Shown here piece by piece: positions 17,505 through 27,268 of a stretch of DNA of 64,000 nt. The notes under the pieces were generated by a model that was not told where the DNA came from, ran no database searches, and saw only the letters and a program-made list of their open reading frames with translations. The DNA is from an uncultured Pseudomonadota bacterium (lineage in GTDB: Bacteria; Bdellovibrionota_C; UBA2361; CALMIO01). A program made the position numbers and the translations under genes. The stretch spans positions 307,877 to 371,876 of the forward strand of contig CALMIO010000002.1 of assembly GCA_937864035.1 (NCBI GenBank). The letters run 5' to 3'. Position 1 is the first letter of the stretch, and every line of letters begins with the position of its first letter.

Positions 17505-18212
17505 ATGCGAGTTGTACAAAAATTTTCTCCTAATTATTGCGAGCGGATAACAATTGATCCAAAATTCGTTGTTCTGCATTACACAGCTTGTTCGCTAGAA
17601 AAGGTTTTTAAGTTGTTTTTTAGAGAACCAAGAAAAGAGAGCGGGCTATCGGAAACTGAAAAGATCTGGCCATGTTCTCATTTGATCATAGATTATGATG
17701 GGACTGCTTATGAAATTGTTCCGACTTTTGGGAAGAAAGTCGCTTACTGTCGCCATAGTGGCGAATCCAGATATTTTTATGGGAAAGAGAGCTTTGAAAA
17801 ATTTAATAATTTTTCGATAGGTATTGAGATCGTTAATCTAAATGGTAATATCTTTCCTTATACTGATTCTCAATATAATTCATTGAAGGAGACGTTTTTA
17901 AAACTTGCTCTTCTCTATCCGACTCTTTCAAATGTTGATCGAATTATTGGGCATGAACACATCGCTGGCTTTCGCGGTAAGGTTGATCCTGGCTGGATGT
18001 TTGATTGGGAGCGGCTTTATCGAAGTTTGCCGCCGCAATTTGGGGCAGCAAAATCGGGGCAAGTAAATAGGGCTCCGGTTTTGTCTAAGCGTTTACTAGA
18101 TAGCCTGCGAGGAAAGGCCGATCCGACTAATAATGACGATCAATATTGGATAGATTTGAGCCTTTGGCTGGAAAAAGAGACTCACACCGAAAAGCTCGGC
18201 TCTTCTAGCTAA
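17505..18212 (+). CDS. N-acetylmuramoyl-L-alanine amidase, AmpD-like (Amidase_2)
   Basis: A 235-residue protein whose first 170 residues form an AmpD/PGRP-type zinc amidase domain. Zinc ligands are visible as His25 in VVLHYTA and as His and Asp in IIGHEHIAGFRGKVDPG; the catalytic Glu is in SIGIEIVN. The enzyme cleaves the amide between N-acetylmuramic acid and L-alanine of peptidoglycan or its recycled fragments. No signal peptide is present, so cytoplasmic recycling, as for AmpD, is more likely than wall lysis. A hydrophilic C-terminal tail of about 65 residues has no recognised domain. The stop lies 18 bases from the convergent valS end. Confidence 0.9.
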   Translation: MRVVQKFSPNYCERITIDPKFVVLHYTACSLEKVFKLFFREPRKESGLSETEKIWPCSHLIIDYDGTAYEIVPTFGKKVAYCRHSGESRYFYGKESFEKFNNFSIGIEIVNLNGNIFPYTDSQYNSLKETFLKLALLYPTLSNVDRIIGHEHIAGFRGKVDPGWMFDWERLYRSLPPQFGAAKSGQVNRAPVLSKRLLDSLRGKADPTNNDDQYWIDLSLWLEKETHTEKLGSSS

Positions 18213-18230
18213 AAAGGCGAAAAAAAATTT

Positions 18231-20933
18231 TTATAGGGCTTTTAAAAACTCAGCCAGTTTTTGATCAGTTTTGAGGGCTAAATCGATTTTTTCCTTTGTT
18301 TCATCAATCAACTCAGCCGGAGCGTTATTAATAAAATTCTCATCAGCTATTTTGAGCTTTAAACTTTGAAGTTGTTTCTGATTTTCATCTCTGGCTTTTC
18401 CCAGTTTTAAAGCGAAAGTTTCAGCTGATACCAAGTTTGGAAGTTTAACGAAAACCAAAATTTCGTCTTGGGCACGAATCGGAATCCAGTGTTCATTAGA
18501 GTTGCGGGGTTCGCCAAAGGTAACCTCATCAATCGAAGCCAAATTCCTAATGATACGGAGAGTGTCTTCAGAGAAGAGGGAATTCTTTTTTTCTTTGGCA
18601 TCAATCGATATGCTTAAATTGTTTTTGGCGGGAATATTCGCGTAGTGTCTAATTTCTCTGATGTTTTTAACGATTGTTTGTATTATCTCCACGGTTTCAA
18701 CCGACTGATCGCAATAAAGAAAAGAATCGTGATTTGGCCAGCTGGCAGTTGCCAAAAATTTAACCGTTGTCAATTCTTCAAGAGCGCCGAAACTTTTTAT
18801 TTTATCAAAAATCTCCTCAGTTACGAACGGAATGTATGGATGAAAGAGCTTCAAGATATTGATTAAAATCGTTAGCGAAGTTTCTAGTCCTATCCTCTTG
18901 GTTTGATTATTTTCTGCTTGATCTAATCTTGGTTTAATGATTTCTATGTACCAGTCGCAAAAATCTCCCCAAAAAAACCTAGTCAATTCTCCAAAGGCAT
19001 GGGCGAAATTATTTATTTCTAAAAAGCGATCATGATTTTGGATAGTCGTTTTAAGCCTTGAAACAATCCAACGGTCTTCTAAAACTGTTGGCTTAGATAA
19101 GATTGCGAGCCGATCGTTGTTGTTGGCTAGTTGCATGGCGATAAAACGGGCGCTATTCCATAGCTTGGTAACAAGGGCTTGTCCTCTTTTGAATTGTTGT
19201 TCTCCTAGTCTGCAATCTTGTCTTCCAAGTGGGTATTGTTGCATCAGCGCCGCTCGAATTGCATCCGCTCCGTATTGGTCAAATAACGTCAGCGGATCAG
19301 GAGAATTGCCAAGGCTTTTTGAAAGCTTCTCTCCATGTTCGTCCCTAACCATTCCGTGTAGAACAAGAGTTTTGAATGGGACCTCACCGGTAAGTTCCAA
19401 AGAGGACATAATTATGCGAGCATCCCAGAAAAAGAGAATATCTCTACCAGAAATTAACCAATTATTTGGAAACCAAAATTCAAAATCTGCTGTTTTTTCT
19501 GGCCAGCCAAGAGTTGAGTACGGCCAAAGCTGAGAAGAAAACCAAGTGTCAAGCACATCTTCGTCCTGCGACAGTTTGACAGCTCCGCATTTTTCACAGG
19601 CTGATGGTGGTTCAAGCGCGGCGTTTGGATGCTGACATTGACTACAGTAATAAATAGGAATTCTATGGCCCCACCATAGTTGGCGCGAGATACACCAATC
19701 TTTTATGTTGTTCATCCAAGTAAAATAGTCGGCGCGCTCTGATTCCGGAATAATTTTAACTTTTTTTTCTTCGACAGCTTGTTTAGCTTTTTCAGCAAGA
19801 GGAGTCATTTTAACAAACCATTGTTTTGATGGAAGTGGTTCAATCGGTTGATTGCACCTGTAACAACAACCAATGGCGCTTTTATGAGAATCGACTTTTT
19901 CAAGGGCGTTATTCTCTTCTAAAAGCTTAACAGTTTCTTCTCGTGCCTGTTTAATGGGAAGTCCTTTTAACCTGTCTGGAACATCACCAGATAATTTACC
20001 CTCTTGATTGATGATGGTTCGTTCTCCGAGATTATGGCGGGCTCCAATCTCAAAGTCGTTAAAATCATGAGATGGAGTAATTTTTAAAGCGCCACTACCA
20101 AATTGACGATCGACGTATTCGTCAAAAATAATTGGTATTTCCCTGTTTATAATAGGTATAGAAACCTTTTTGCCGATAAAAGATCGATAACGCTCATCAT
20201 TTGGATTAACGGCTATAGCTAAGTCTCCAAATATGGTTTCTGGTCTAACTGTTGCTACCGTAATTTTGCGAGAAGGGTCGTCAACGAGAGCATATTTTAT
20301 ATAATACATGTTACTAGTTTGTGATTGGTGTTTGACTTCGTCTTCGGCTAAAGCCGTGCCACAAACAGCGCACCAATTGATTAATCTTTGCCCCTGATAA
20401 ATCAATCCTTTTTTGTAATAACGAATAAACGCTTCTAGCACTGCACGGCTTAAAGTTTGATCCATCGTGAAACGTTCTCTAGTCCAATCGCATGAGCAAC
20501 CTAAGCGTTTTAGTTGTTTAATTATTGTACTGCCACTTTGCTCTTTCCACTCCCAAACCCGTTTGATGAATTCTTCGCGCGAAAGATCTTTAATTTTGAT
20601 TCCTTGCTTTGCCAACTCTCTTTTAACCACATGTTGGGTGGCGATGCTGGCGTGATCGGTGCCGGGTATCCAGAGAGTTGCAAATCCTCTCATTCTGTGC
20701 CAACGAGCCATTACGTCTTGAGGAGTATTGTCAAGAACGTGCCCTAAATGCAAAATGCCAGTTATGTTTGGCGGCGGCATTGCCACGCAAAAAGCTGGTT
20801 TAGAAGGATCAATCGTACCAATGAATACCCCAGATTTTTCCCACTCTTCGTAGATTTTCTCTTCGCGAGTAAGATGTTCAAAATTTTTAGACCAATTTAG
20901 AGTTTGGTTCACTTTGGGGCGCGAAAGGTTCAC
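18231..20933 (-). CDS. valS: Valyl-tRNA synthetase
   Basis: A 900-residue class I synthetase. PPPNITGILHLGH contains the HIGH-type signature (HLGH, residues 62-65) and GEKLSKSLGN the KMSKS-type loop (about residue 535), here KLSKS. The editing domain follows the Rossmann half (ATVRPETIFGDLAIAV). Two Cys-x2-Cys pairs (CYRCNQP and YCSQC/CEKCGA) may bind zinc, as in several bacterial ValRS. The C-terminal anticodon-binding domain ends in a coiled-coil arm typical of ValRS. PPPN next to HIGH and the length separate it from IleRS and LeuRS. The gene stands alone, with about 100 bases between its start and the sigma-54 activator's stop. No defects seen. Confidence 0.97.
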   Translation of the reverse strand: MNLSRPKVNQTLNWSKNFEHLTREEKIYEEWEKSGVFIGTIDPSKPAFCVAMPPPNITGILHLGHVLDNTPQDVMARWHRMRGFATLWIPGTDHASIATQHVVKRELAKQGIKIKDLSREEFIKRVWEWKEQSGSTIIKQLKRLGCSCDWTRERFTMDQTLSRAVLEAFIRYYKKGLIYQGQRLINWCAVCGTALAEDEVKHQSQTSNMYYIKYALVDDPSRKITVATVRPETIFGDLAIAVNPNDERYRSFIGKKVSIPIINREIPIIFDEYVDRQFGSGALKITPSHDFNDFEIGARHNLGERTIINQEGKLSGDVPDRLKGLPIKQAREETVKLLEENNALEKVDSHKSAIGCCYRCNQPIEPLPSKQWFVKMTPLAEKAKQAVEEKKVKIIPESERADYFTWMNNIKDWCISRQLWWGHRIPIYYCSQCQHPNAALEPPSACEKCGAVKLSQDEDVLDTWFSSQLWPYSTLGWPEKTADFEFWFPNNWLISGRDILFFWDARIIMSSLELTGEVPFKTLVLHGMVRDEHGEKLSKSLGNSPDPLTLFDQYGADAIRAALMQQYPLGRQDCRLGEQQFKRGQALVTKLWNSARFIAMQLANNNDRLAILSKPTVLEDRWIVSRLKTTIQNHDRFLEINNFAHAFGELTRFFWGDFCDWYIEIIKPRLDQAENNQTKRIGLETSLTILINILKLFHPYIPFVTEEIFDKIKSFGALEELTTVKFLATASWPNHDSFLYCDQSVETVEIIQTIVKNIREIRHYANIPAKNNLSISIDAKEKKNSLFSEDTLRIIRNLASIDEVTFGEPRNSNEHWIPIRAQDEILVFVKLPNLVSAETFALKLGKARDENQKQLQSLKLKIADENFINNAPAELIDETKEKIDLALKTDQKLAEFLKAL

Positions 20934-21035
20934 AATAAAATAAATCTTCTAATATAGTAGCGAAATTATACGGAAAAACAAGTGGAGATATAATGGAGGT
21001 AAAATCGACAAACGTTAAGTTTGAAGAAGAGTTTT

Positions 21036-22760
21036 CTAGTTGATATTGCTTTCGCCTAATTCTTCTTCGTCTTCGTTGTCTCCGATGCCAAACTTTTGCA
21101 ACCGGTAGCGAAAGGATCTAAAATTCATTCCGAGCAATTCCGCCGCCCGTTTTTTAATCCCCTTGGTTCTGACTAATGCTACTTCTAGATAATGTTTTTC
21201 AATTTCAGACAAAACTTCATCCAAACTTACTGGAAAAACCAAATCATCACGAATAAAAATTTTTGTCCCCAAGTGATTGTTGACGTCATTTATTCCTTGA
21301 GCTGCGCGAGATAAATTTTCTGGAAGGTGTTCTGGCAGTATAGCATCTCCGCCTAGCACCAATGCTCTTTCTAAAATATTTTCAAGTTCTCGTACATTGC
21401 CGGGGTACGAATAGCTTGAAAGAATATTCATTGCTGATGGGGATATTTTTATTTCACGCTCTGAGGCGGTTATTTTTTGAAGGAGTGATTGGATTAGTAG
21501 AGGTAAGTCATCACGACGTTCTCTGAGAGGAGGTAGTTCAATGTTAACGACATTTAACCTGTAAAAGAGATCTTCGCGAAATAGTCCTTTTGAAACTTCA
21601 TTTTTTAAGATACGGTTAGTGGCAGCGATAATTCTAACATTAATTGGCACCTCCTTCATGCCACCTACTGGTTGTACGGCTCTTTCTTGAAGAGCTCGCA
21701 AAATTTTTGCCTGCAAGTGCAGAGGTAATTCTCCAATTTCATCTAGAAAAATAGTTCCATTTTCAGCCTGTTTAAAAAGACCCGGGAAATCAGAGTCGGC
21801 ACCAGTAAACGATCCTCTTTTGTGGCCAAAAAGTTGGCTTTCAAGCAAGTTTTCTGGAATTGCCCCGCAGTTAACCGGAACAAATGGAAAGTCTTTTCGC
21901 ATGCTTGACAAATGAATTGCTCTTGCTGCTAGTTCTTTACCGGTTCCGGACTCTCCACTGATTAAAACAGTTGCTTCAGATTGAGCAACCTTAGCGATCA
22001 TTTCGTTGACTTTTTTAATAGCATCACTTTTTCCAATAAGTCCCGATATTGGAGCACCGGCACTATTTGAACTTGAAGATAGCAGACGCGCGATAGTTTC
22101 GTGCAAGTTAAGTTGCGCTTCAAGTTGTCGGCGCTCAGATAACAGTTCTTCGGCTTGCTTATATGAAGCATCTATAGTTTGACGACTCTGTTTTAAAGTA
22201 GAAACTAAAAGATTTGTTAAAAATGATATTAAAATCATTCCTGAGCAGAGGCGGATGATTTCAAGGACAATTCCATCTTGTGAGTAGATAAATTTTACAG
22301 CTTCTCCTAGTGGTGGTAAGAGGGAGAGGCTAAGCAATGATAATAGCGATAGATAAAACAACGAGTAAACCAACGAGAGCAAAACAAGCTCGGCCCGTGA
22401 TATCTTAAAACTACTCCACATTAAGGCAATTAAAAATATAACGCTTATTGGAGATGACGGTCCGCCGGTAAAGTAAATGGCTTGTGTGGCTAACAGACCA
22501 TCAAAAAGGGCTTGTGAGCGAATGCTCCAAAAGCCTTCGCCGTAATTTTGCCGATAAAATGTTAAAATACTTGTTGTCCCCAGAATCGCAAGCCCCAAGA
22601 GCTTAAGATATAGTGGGATTACAATCTGTAAATTTTCTATATAGTATAGCCAAATATAAGCCCCAGTGCCGACAACTAATATCAGGGTTCTTAAGGCAAG
22701 CAAAGAGAGCCTCTCTCCGGCAGATATTTGTAATGTATTTTCGCTGGTTTTCTCTCTCAT
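21036..22760 (-). CDS. Membrane-bound sigma-54 activator: PilS-like sensor fused to PilR-like AAA+/Fis domains
   Basis: A 574-residue one-component regulator. Residues 20-190 contain about six hydrophobic helices, including [15 protein letters not shown], which is characteristic of the PilS sensor module. A short coiled coil (190-225) leads straight into an RpoN activator domain: Walker A GESGTGKE (269-276), sigma-54 contact loop GSFTGA (316-321), Walker B TIFLDEIG (336-343) and arginine-finger region FREDLFYRL (394-402). A Fis-type helix-turn-helix ends the protein (about 533-556). Neither the histidine kinase of PilS nor the receiver of PilR is present, so signal transfer must be by direct conformational change at the membrane. 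It is third in the pilB-pilC operon (33-base gap). The sigma-54 promoter of pilA is the obvious target; that is inference. Confidence 0.9.
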   Translation of the reverse strand: MREKTSENTLQISAGERLSLLALRTLILVVGTGAYIWLYYIENLQIVIPLYLKLLGLAILGTTSILTFYRQNYGEGFWSIRSQALFDGLLATQAIYFTGGPSSPISVIFLIALMWSSFKISRAELVLLSLVYSLFYLSLLSLLSLSLLPPLGEAVKFIYSQDGIVLEIIRLCSGMILISFLTNLLVSTLKQSRQTIDASYKQAEELLSERRQLEAQLNLHETIARLLSSSSNSAGAPISGLIGKSDAIKKVNEMIAKVAQSEATVLISGESGTGKELAARAIHLSSMRKDFPFVPVNCGAIPENLLESQLFGHKRGSFTGADSDFPGLFKQAENGTIFLDEIGELPLHLQAKILRALQERAVQPVGGMKEVPINVRIIAATNRILKNEVSKGLFREDLFYRLNVVNIELPPLRERRDDLPLLIQSLLQKITASEREIKISPSAMNILSSYSYPGNVRELENILERALVLGGDAILPEHLPENLSRAAQGINDVNNHLGTKIFIRDDLVFPVSLDEVLSEIEKHYLEVALVRTKGIKKRAAELLGMNFRSFRYRLQKFGIGDNEDEEELGESNIN

Positions 22761-22793
22761 TTTCGCGTTATCGATAGTTTTTGTTTTATCTGT

Positions 22794-24026
22794 TTATCCA
22801 ACGGCCGCGCCCATTTTGAATATTGGCAGATACATCGCGATAACTAACGCGCCAATAACAGTACCGAGCACAAGAATCATTACTGGCTCAATCATCTGTT
22901 TTAAAGCGCCAACCGCATTGTCAACCTCTTCTTCGTAAAATTCTGCAATCTTTTGCAACATAGCATCCATTGCACCAGTTGATTCACCAACAGAGATCAT
23001 TTGTACCACCATAGGGGGAAAAATAATCGACTGCTTTAATGGTTCTGACATATTTTTGCCTTCAGAAATACTAGTGCGGCATCGTAAGACTTCTCTTTCA
23101 ACAACTTTATTACCAGCGTTTTTAGCGCAAATGGCGAGCGAATCTAAAATTGCCACACCAGAGCTTAACATTGTGCCCATTGTTCGAGTAAACCGAGCAA
23201 CGGCTACTTTGCGAATAAGATCTCCAAACACCGGTGCTTTTAAAATTAAAGGATGAGCAACTTCTTTGCCGCGTTCGGTTCTGAGAAATCTTTTTAAAAG
23301 ATAAAATGAGCCAAAAGCCGATCCAAATATTAGATACCAATAACTAACAAAAAAGTTTGATAGATTAATAACCATTTGAGTAGGCATTGGCAAAGCCGAG
23401 CCGAAATCTTGGAACAGTTCAGCAAAGGTTGGAATAACAAAAAGTAAAAGCACGCTGGAAACAATAACAGCGGCGGCGACAACAACCGAAGGATAAATCA
23501 TAGCTGTTTTTATCTCGCGTTGAAGCTTGTGAGCTTTCTCCATGTGAATAGAAAGCCTCTCTAAAATTGTGTCTAATATACCACCTCGCTCTCCAGCCGC
23601 CACCATATTACAGTAAAGTTGGTCAAAAGCTTTAGGAAATTTCGCCATACCATCAGAAAGGGTTCCTCCCGATTCAACATGCTCTTTGACGCCGCGTAAA
23701 ACTTCTTTGAAAGCCGGTGTGTCTGCTTGGCTGGCGAGAATGCCTAATGCTTGGGCTAGCGGTAAGCCAGCATCAATCATGGTCGCGAATTGTCTTGTGA
23801 AAATAACCACGCTTTTGTGTTTGATTTTTTTACCTTTGCTTTTGGTCAGTTTTGGAAGCTTAACAGCGGCATCCAAACCTTTTCCTTTTTCTTTGATTTT
23901 TGTTGGATATGGGGTAATTTTTTGGGCTTTTAATTTGACGAAAACGGCTTGAATGTCTTTGGCTTCAATTTCCCCGGAAACATCCTGTCCACCAGCATTT
24001 TTACCTTCCCAACTGTATTTTGGCAT
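22794..24026 (-). CDS. pilC: Type IV pilus inner-membrane platform protein PilC
   Basis: A 410-residue protein with an N-terminal soluble stretch (YSWEGKNAGGQDVSGEIEA) and two repeated GspF/PilC domains, each ending in hydrophobic helices (about 175-200 and 220-240; last helix near 385-405). PilC is the polytopic platform that couples PilB to pilin extraction from the inner membrane. Typical blocks such as FTRQFATMIDAGLPLAQAL and MISVGESTGAMDAML are present. The length is the usual 400-410. The start lies 18 bases after pilB, and the sensor-activator gene follows after 33 bases, so the three form one operon. Confidence 0.96.
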   Translation of the reverse strand: MPKYSWEGKNAGGQDVSGEIEAKDIQAVFVKLKAQKITPYPTKIKEKGKGLDAAVKLPKLTKSKGKKIKHKSVVIFTRQFATMIDAGLPLAQALGILASQADTPAFKEVLRGVKEHVESGGTLSDGMAKFPKAFDQLYCNMVAAGERGGILDTILERLSIHMEKAHKLQREIKTAMIYPSVVVAAAVIVSSVLLLFVIPTFAELFQDFGSALPMPTQMVINLSNFFVSYWYLIFGSAFGSFYLLKRFLRTERGKEVAHPLILKAPVFGDLIRKVAVARFTRTMGTMLSSGVAILDSLAICAKNAGNKVVEREVLRCRTSISEGKNMSEPLKQSIIFPPMVVQMISVGESTGAMDAMLQKIAEFYEEEVDNAVGALKQMIEPVMILVLGTVIGALVIAMYLPIFKMGAAVG

Positions 24027-24044
24027 AGTCGTTCTTAAAAAAAA

Positions 24045-25742
24045 TTAATCATTAGTTGTTGTTCGTAAAACCTCTTCTATTGAAGTAATCCCCTCTTTTA
24101 GGCGCATTAAACCGGATGCCCTTAAAGTCATCATTCCAAGTCGAACAGCTTCTTTTTTGATTTCTGCCGTAGATGCGCCGTTTAGTACAAATTCTCTTAG
24201 TTCTTCTCCCATCGGCATTACTTCATATAGAGCAACCCGACCTCGATAACCGGTATTTGAACATTCGGGACAACCTTTACCTTCTTTTACTTTCATGTGT
24301 CTTGCTTCGGCGGCGGGAATTCCGATATTGACAAGAATTTCTGGATTAACTTCAACTTCCTTTGCACATGACTTACAAAGCCTACGAGCCAATCTTTGTG
24401 CTAATATACAATTGATAGAAGATGCCACTAAAAATGGCTCTACACCCATATTGAGCAATCGGTTAATTGTTGCAGGAGCATCGTTTGTGTGTAGTGTTGA
24501 CAAAACTAAATGTCCAGTTAGCGAAGCTTTAATAGCTATTTCAGCAGTTTCATAATCACGGATTTCACCAACCATCACCACGTCTGGATCTTGACGTAAA
24601 AAAGATCTAAGAGCGGCGGCAAAGTTTAAGCCAATGTTGTCTTGCATCTGAACTTGGTTAATTCCGGCGATATTAAACTCTACTGGATCTTCGGCTGTGC
24701 TAATATTGGTGGTTATTTTGTTTAGTTCAGCAAGAGCTGAATAAAGAGTGGTTGTCTTACCAGAACCGGTTGGTCCAGTAACCAGAACCATTCCGTGGGG
24801 TTTGTAAATTGAATCTTTAAAATCTTTAAGCTGTTTTTCCTCAAAACCCAACTTTAACATATCAAGTTGCAGATTTGATTTATCTAGCAAACGCATCACG
24901 ACTTTTTCGCCAAACAGAGTTGGTAGCACACTTACGCGAAAATCCATCTCTTTTGAGCCCGAAAGTTTGAACTTAATGCGTCCGTCTTGAGGAAGCCTGC
25001 GTTCGGCAATATCAAGATTGGCCATGATTTTTATACGAGAGGTAATAGCATTTTTGAGTCGAGGAGGCGGCTTCATAATTTCATACAACACGCCATCAAT
25101 ACGAAAACGCACGCGAAAAACTGTTTCGTACGGCTCGATATGAATATCTGAAGCACGTTTTTTAATAGCATCAATTAAGATTGCGTTTACTAGTTTAACA
25201 ACAGGAGCGTCTTCTGATGCCTTTTCAAGCTCTTTAAGATTAATCTCTTCTTCAGCTTCGACCAGTTGAATTTCTTCATCTTCAATGTCTTGCATTATTT
25301 GATCGTAGGAAACACCTTTTTCGTAGGTTTTTTCCTGATAGGCCTTTAAATCACTTTCGGTTGTCAGTACAACTTGAACATCAAGGCCAGTAATAAACTT
25401 AAGATCGTTAATTGCTGTTAAATTTGAGGGATCAGCTGTTGCGACGGTTAGAATGTTATTGTTTTTTACGAGTGGTAAAATTCCATGTTTTTGCGAGAGG
25501 TTTTGTGGTATAATTTCTAACAGATCGTCGGGGATGGTATAACTTTCGAGTTGGACTATCTCTACTCCATACTGCTGGCTTAATATATCAGCTAGATCTT
25601 TTTCGGCTATTAAATTTAGTTTAACTAACCAATGATTGAGCGAGCCACTGCCAGCCTCTTGTTGAGCCTTCAACGCGTCACCAAGCTGGCTTTCTGTGAT
25701 TAGACCACTTTTGACTAAGATCTCCCCAATTTGTGATGACAT
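24045..25742 (-). CDS. pilB: Type IV pilus extension ATPase PilB
   Basis: A 565-residue PilB/GspE ATPase. Residues 1-145 form the GspE N-terminal domain (GEILVKSGLITESQL). The catalytic part contains Asp box ASDIHIEPYE, Walker A GPTGSGKTTTLYSAL (about residues 325-339), His box region and Walker B-type VMVGEIRDYETAEIA. A Cys-x2-Cys pair (LCKSC) and CPECSNTGYRGR form the zinc site seen in PilB and GspE. It powers pilus extension by driving PilC. It is first in the pilB-pilC-regulator operon. The retraction ATPase PilT, usually near pilB, is absent from the window. GspE cannot be excluded by sequence alone, but the pilA and pilC context favours PilB. Confidence 0.95.
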   Translation of the reverse strand: MSSQIGEILVKSGLITESQLGDALKAQQEAGSGSLNHWLVKLNLIAEKDLADILSQQYGVEIVQLESYTIPDDLLEIIPQNLSQKHGILPLVKNNNILTVATADPSNLTAINDLKFITGLDVQVVLTTESDLKAYQEKTYEKGVSYDQIMQDIEDEEIQLVEAEEEINLKELEKASEDAPVVKLVNAILIDAIKKRASDIHIEPYETVFRVRFRIDGVLYEIMKPPPRLKNAITSRIKIMANLDIAERRLPQDGRIKFKLSGSKEMDFRVSVLPTLFGEKVVMRLLDKSNLQLDMLKLGFEEKQLKDFKDSIYKPHGMVLVTGPTGSGKTTTLYSALAELNKITTNISTAEDPVEFNIAGINQVQMQDNIGLNFAAALRSFLRQDPDVVMVGEIRDYETAEIAIKASLTGHLVLSTLHTNDAPATINRLLNMGVEPFLVASSINCILAQRLARRLCKSCAKEVEVNPEILVNIGIPAAEARHMKVKEGKGCPECSNTGYRGRVALYEVMPMGEELREFVLNGASTAEIKKEAVRLGMMTLRASGLMRLKEGITSIEEVLRTTTND

Positions 25743-25991
25743 TTTCTCTTACTTCCCCTTGGCAAAAGCCTTGTTTTGCAACTTGCTGACAGAAATCGTC
25801 TCTAATGAACAAAAACTTAAACTCAAATATAATTTTTGTCCGTTACCGTTAGATGATTATGATGATAAAATCGGGGTTGGTGGACGTTTTTTGCTAGGAA
25901 GCCTAAAAAATGTTAAAAACATAGCTAAATCAAGATATTGTTTGAGAGACTGAACGCAAGTTTCCCCATCAAATTAAAGATATAAGATATT

Positions 25992-27164
25992 ATGGTAAGA
26001 AAAATTCGGAATAATCAGGAAACAAAAAAAGGCTCCAATAATAATGAGTTAAGGTCGAAGAATAGACCGTTTAAAAAAGAATCGACTCCCAATATCCCTT
26101 CTCCTCTGTTGAAAGAGCAGGCAGAAAGCTCTGGCTATTTGCGGCTCGATGAAGCTAAAGATATAGAAATTTTACCACCTAGCTCCGATGATCAGCTAGC
26201 GGAAGGCGCTAAATATAATAATAGAGGCGATTTTTTAAACATTATAGCTGAATCTGATGATATTACTGATGCCGGAAAAAAACATAAAACAACTAAAAAC
26301 AATTCATTAGTAGTTTATGATCCACTCGCTAGTTACTTACGAGAGATTCAATCTTATCCAGAAATTTCAGCCAAAGATGAGTTCGATCTGGCTGTGCGTT
26401 ATAAAAATAACAAAGATCTGCAGGCGGCTTATAAATTAGTAGTAAGCAATCTCTGGTTGGTGGTTAAAATAGCTCGAGAATATGAAAGAGCCGCTCGCTC
26501 CCTATTTGATCTGATTCAAGAGGGCAATATTGGTTTAATGGAAGCAGTGAAAAGCTTTGATCCATATAAAGGAGTCAGGTTGCCGTCTTACGCCGTTTGG
26601 TGGATTAAAGCTTACATCCTTCGATATTTAATTGCTAATTGGCGCATCGTTAAAATTGGTACAACGCAAGCGCAAAGGAAGCTTTTTTATAATTTAAAAC
26701 GTGAGCGCGACAAACTTGAACGAGAAGGGATTGTGCCAGAACCAAAACTGCTCGCTCAAAAAATAGGAGTTAAAGAAAGCGAAGTTTTAGAGATGGAGCA
26801 AAGGCTGGCTAATCCAGATTTGAGCGTTGATCAACCTGCGCATCATGATTCTGAAACGACGATTTTAGGAACGTTAGCGGATAATAGTGATGATGCCGAA
26901 AAAACCCTTTTGCGACAACAACTTAGACTCGCTCTGCTTGAGGGAATTAGTGAATTTGCCAAGAATTTAAATGAAAAAGAGAGTAGTATTTTTGCTGGTC
27001 GCATAATGATTGATACGAGTGATAAACTGACATTGCAAGAACTTTCTGATGAGTTAGGAATAAGTAAAGAACGGGTGCGCCAGATCGAAGATCGATTGAG
27101 AGCGAAACTTCGTGAGTTTATTACTGTCAAATTGGGTGAAGACTACTCTCAGATTGAGCTGTAA
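25992..27164 (+). CDS. RpoH-like sigma-70 family factor with long N-terminal extension
   Basis: A 390-residue sigma factor with an unusual hydrophilic, low-complexity N-terminal extension of about 105 residues (rich in Asn, Lys and Ser). The conserved core follows: region 1.2 (DPLASYLREIQSYPEIS), region 2 with FDLIQEGNIGLMEAVKSFDPYKGVRLPSYAVWWIKAYI, region 3 and region 4 with the C-terminal helix-turn-helix LTLQELSDELGISKERVRQIEDR. The QRKLFYNLK stretch (228-236) corresponds to the RpoH box of heat-shock sigma factors. RpoH-type factors direct stress regulons, and in deltaproteobacteria also development. Whether it is heat shock or another stress cannot be told. The extension could be a regulatory tail; its start codon lacks a clear ribosome binding site, so a later start remains possible. 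Confidence 0.88.
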   Translation: MVRKIRNNQETKKGSNNNELRSKNRPFKKESTPNIPSPLLKEQAESSGYLRLDEAKDIEILPPSSDDQLAEGAKYNNRGDFLNIIAESDDITDAGKKHKTTKNNSLVVYDPLASYLREIQSYPEISAKDEFDLAVRYKNNKDLQAAYKLVVSNLWLVVKIAREYERAARSLFDLIQEGNIGLMEAVKSFDPYKGVRLPSYAVWWIKAYILRYLIANWRIVKIGTTQAQRKLFYNLKRERDKLEREGIVPEPKLLAQKIGVKESEVLEMEQRLANPDLSVDQPAHHDSETTILGTLADNSDDAEKTLLRQQLRLALLEGISEFAKNLNEKESSIFAGRIMIDTSDKLTLQELSDELGISKERVRQIEDRLRAKLREFITVKLGEDYSQIEL

Positions 27165-27268
27165 ACGACAGATGTGATTTTTATCTAAAATCAAAGTTGT
27201 TTCTTTAGATTGCTTTTTTGATACTTATTGGTTGCTTTTAATATCTGCGCGAGACTTGAGGTTAAATT

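Noticed and set aside
19117..19533. 138-residue open frame antisense to valS
   Set aside because: Serine/leucine-rich composition typical of an antisense shadow and no start signal.
25756..25773. TTGGCAAAAGCCTTGTTT as a sigma-54 promoter
   Set aside because: GG-N10-GT lacks the conserved C of -12, and the plus-strand gene downstream is 220 bases away.
25696..25953. 85-residue open frame overlapping the pilB start on the opposite strand
   Set aside because: It overlaps a certain gene, has no ribosome binding site and no recognisable domain.
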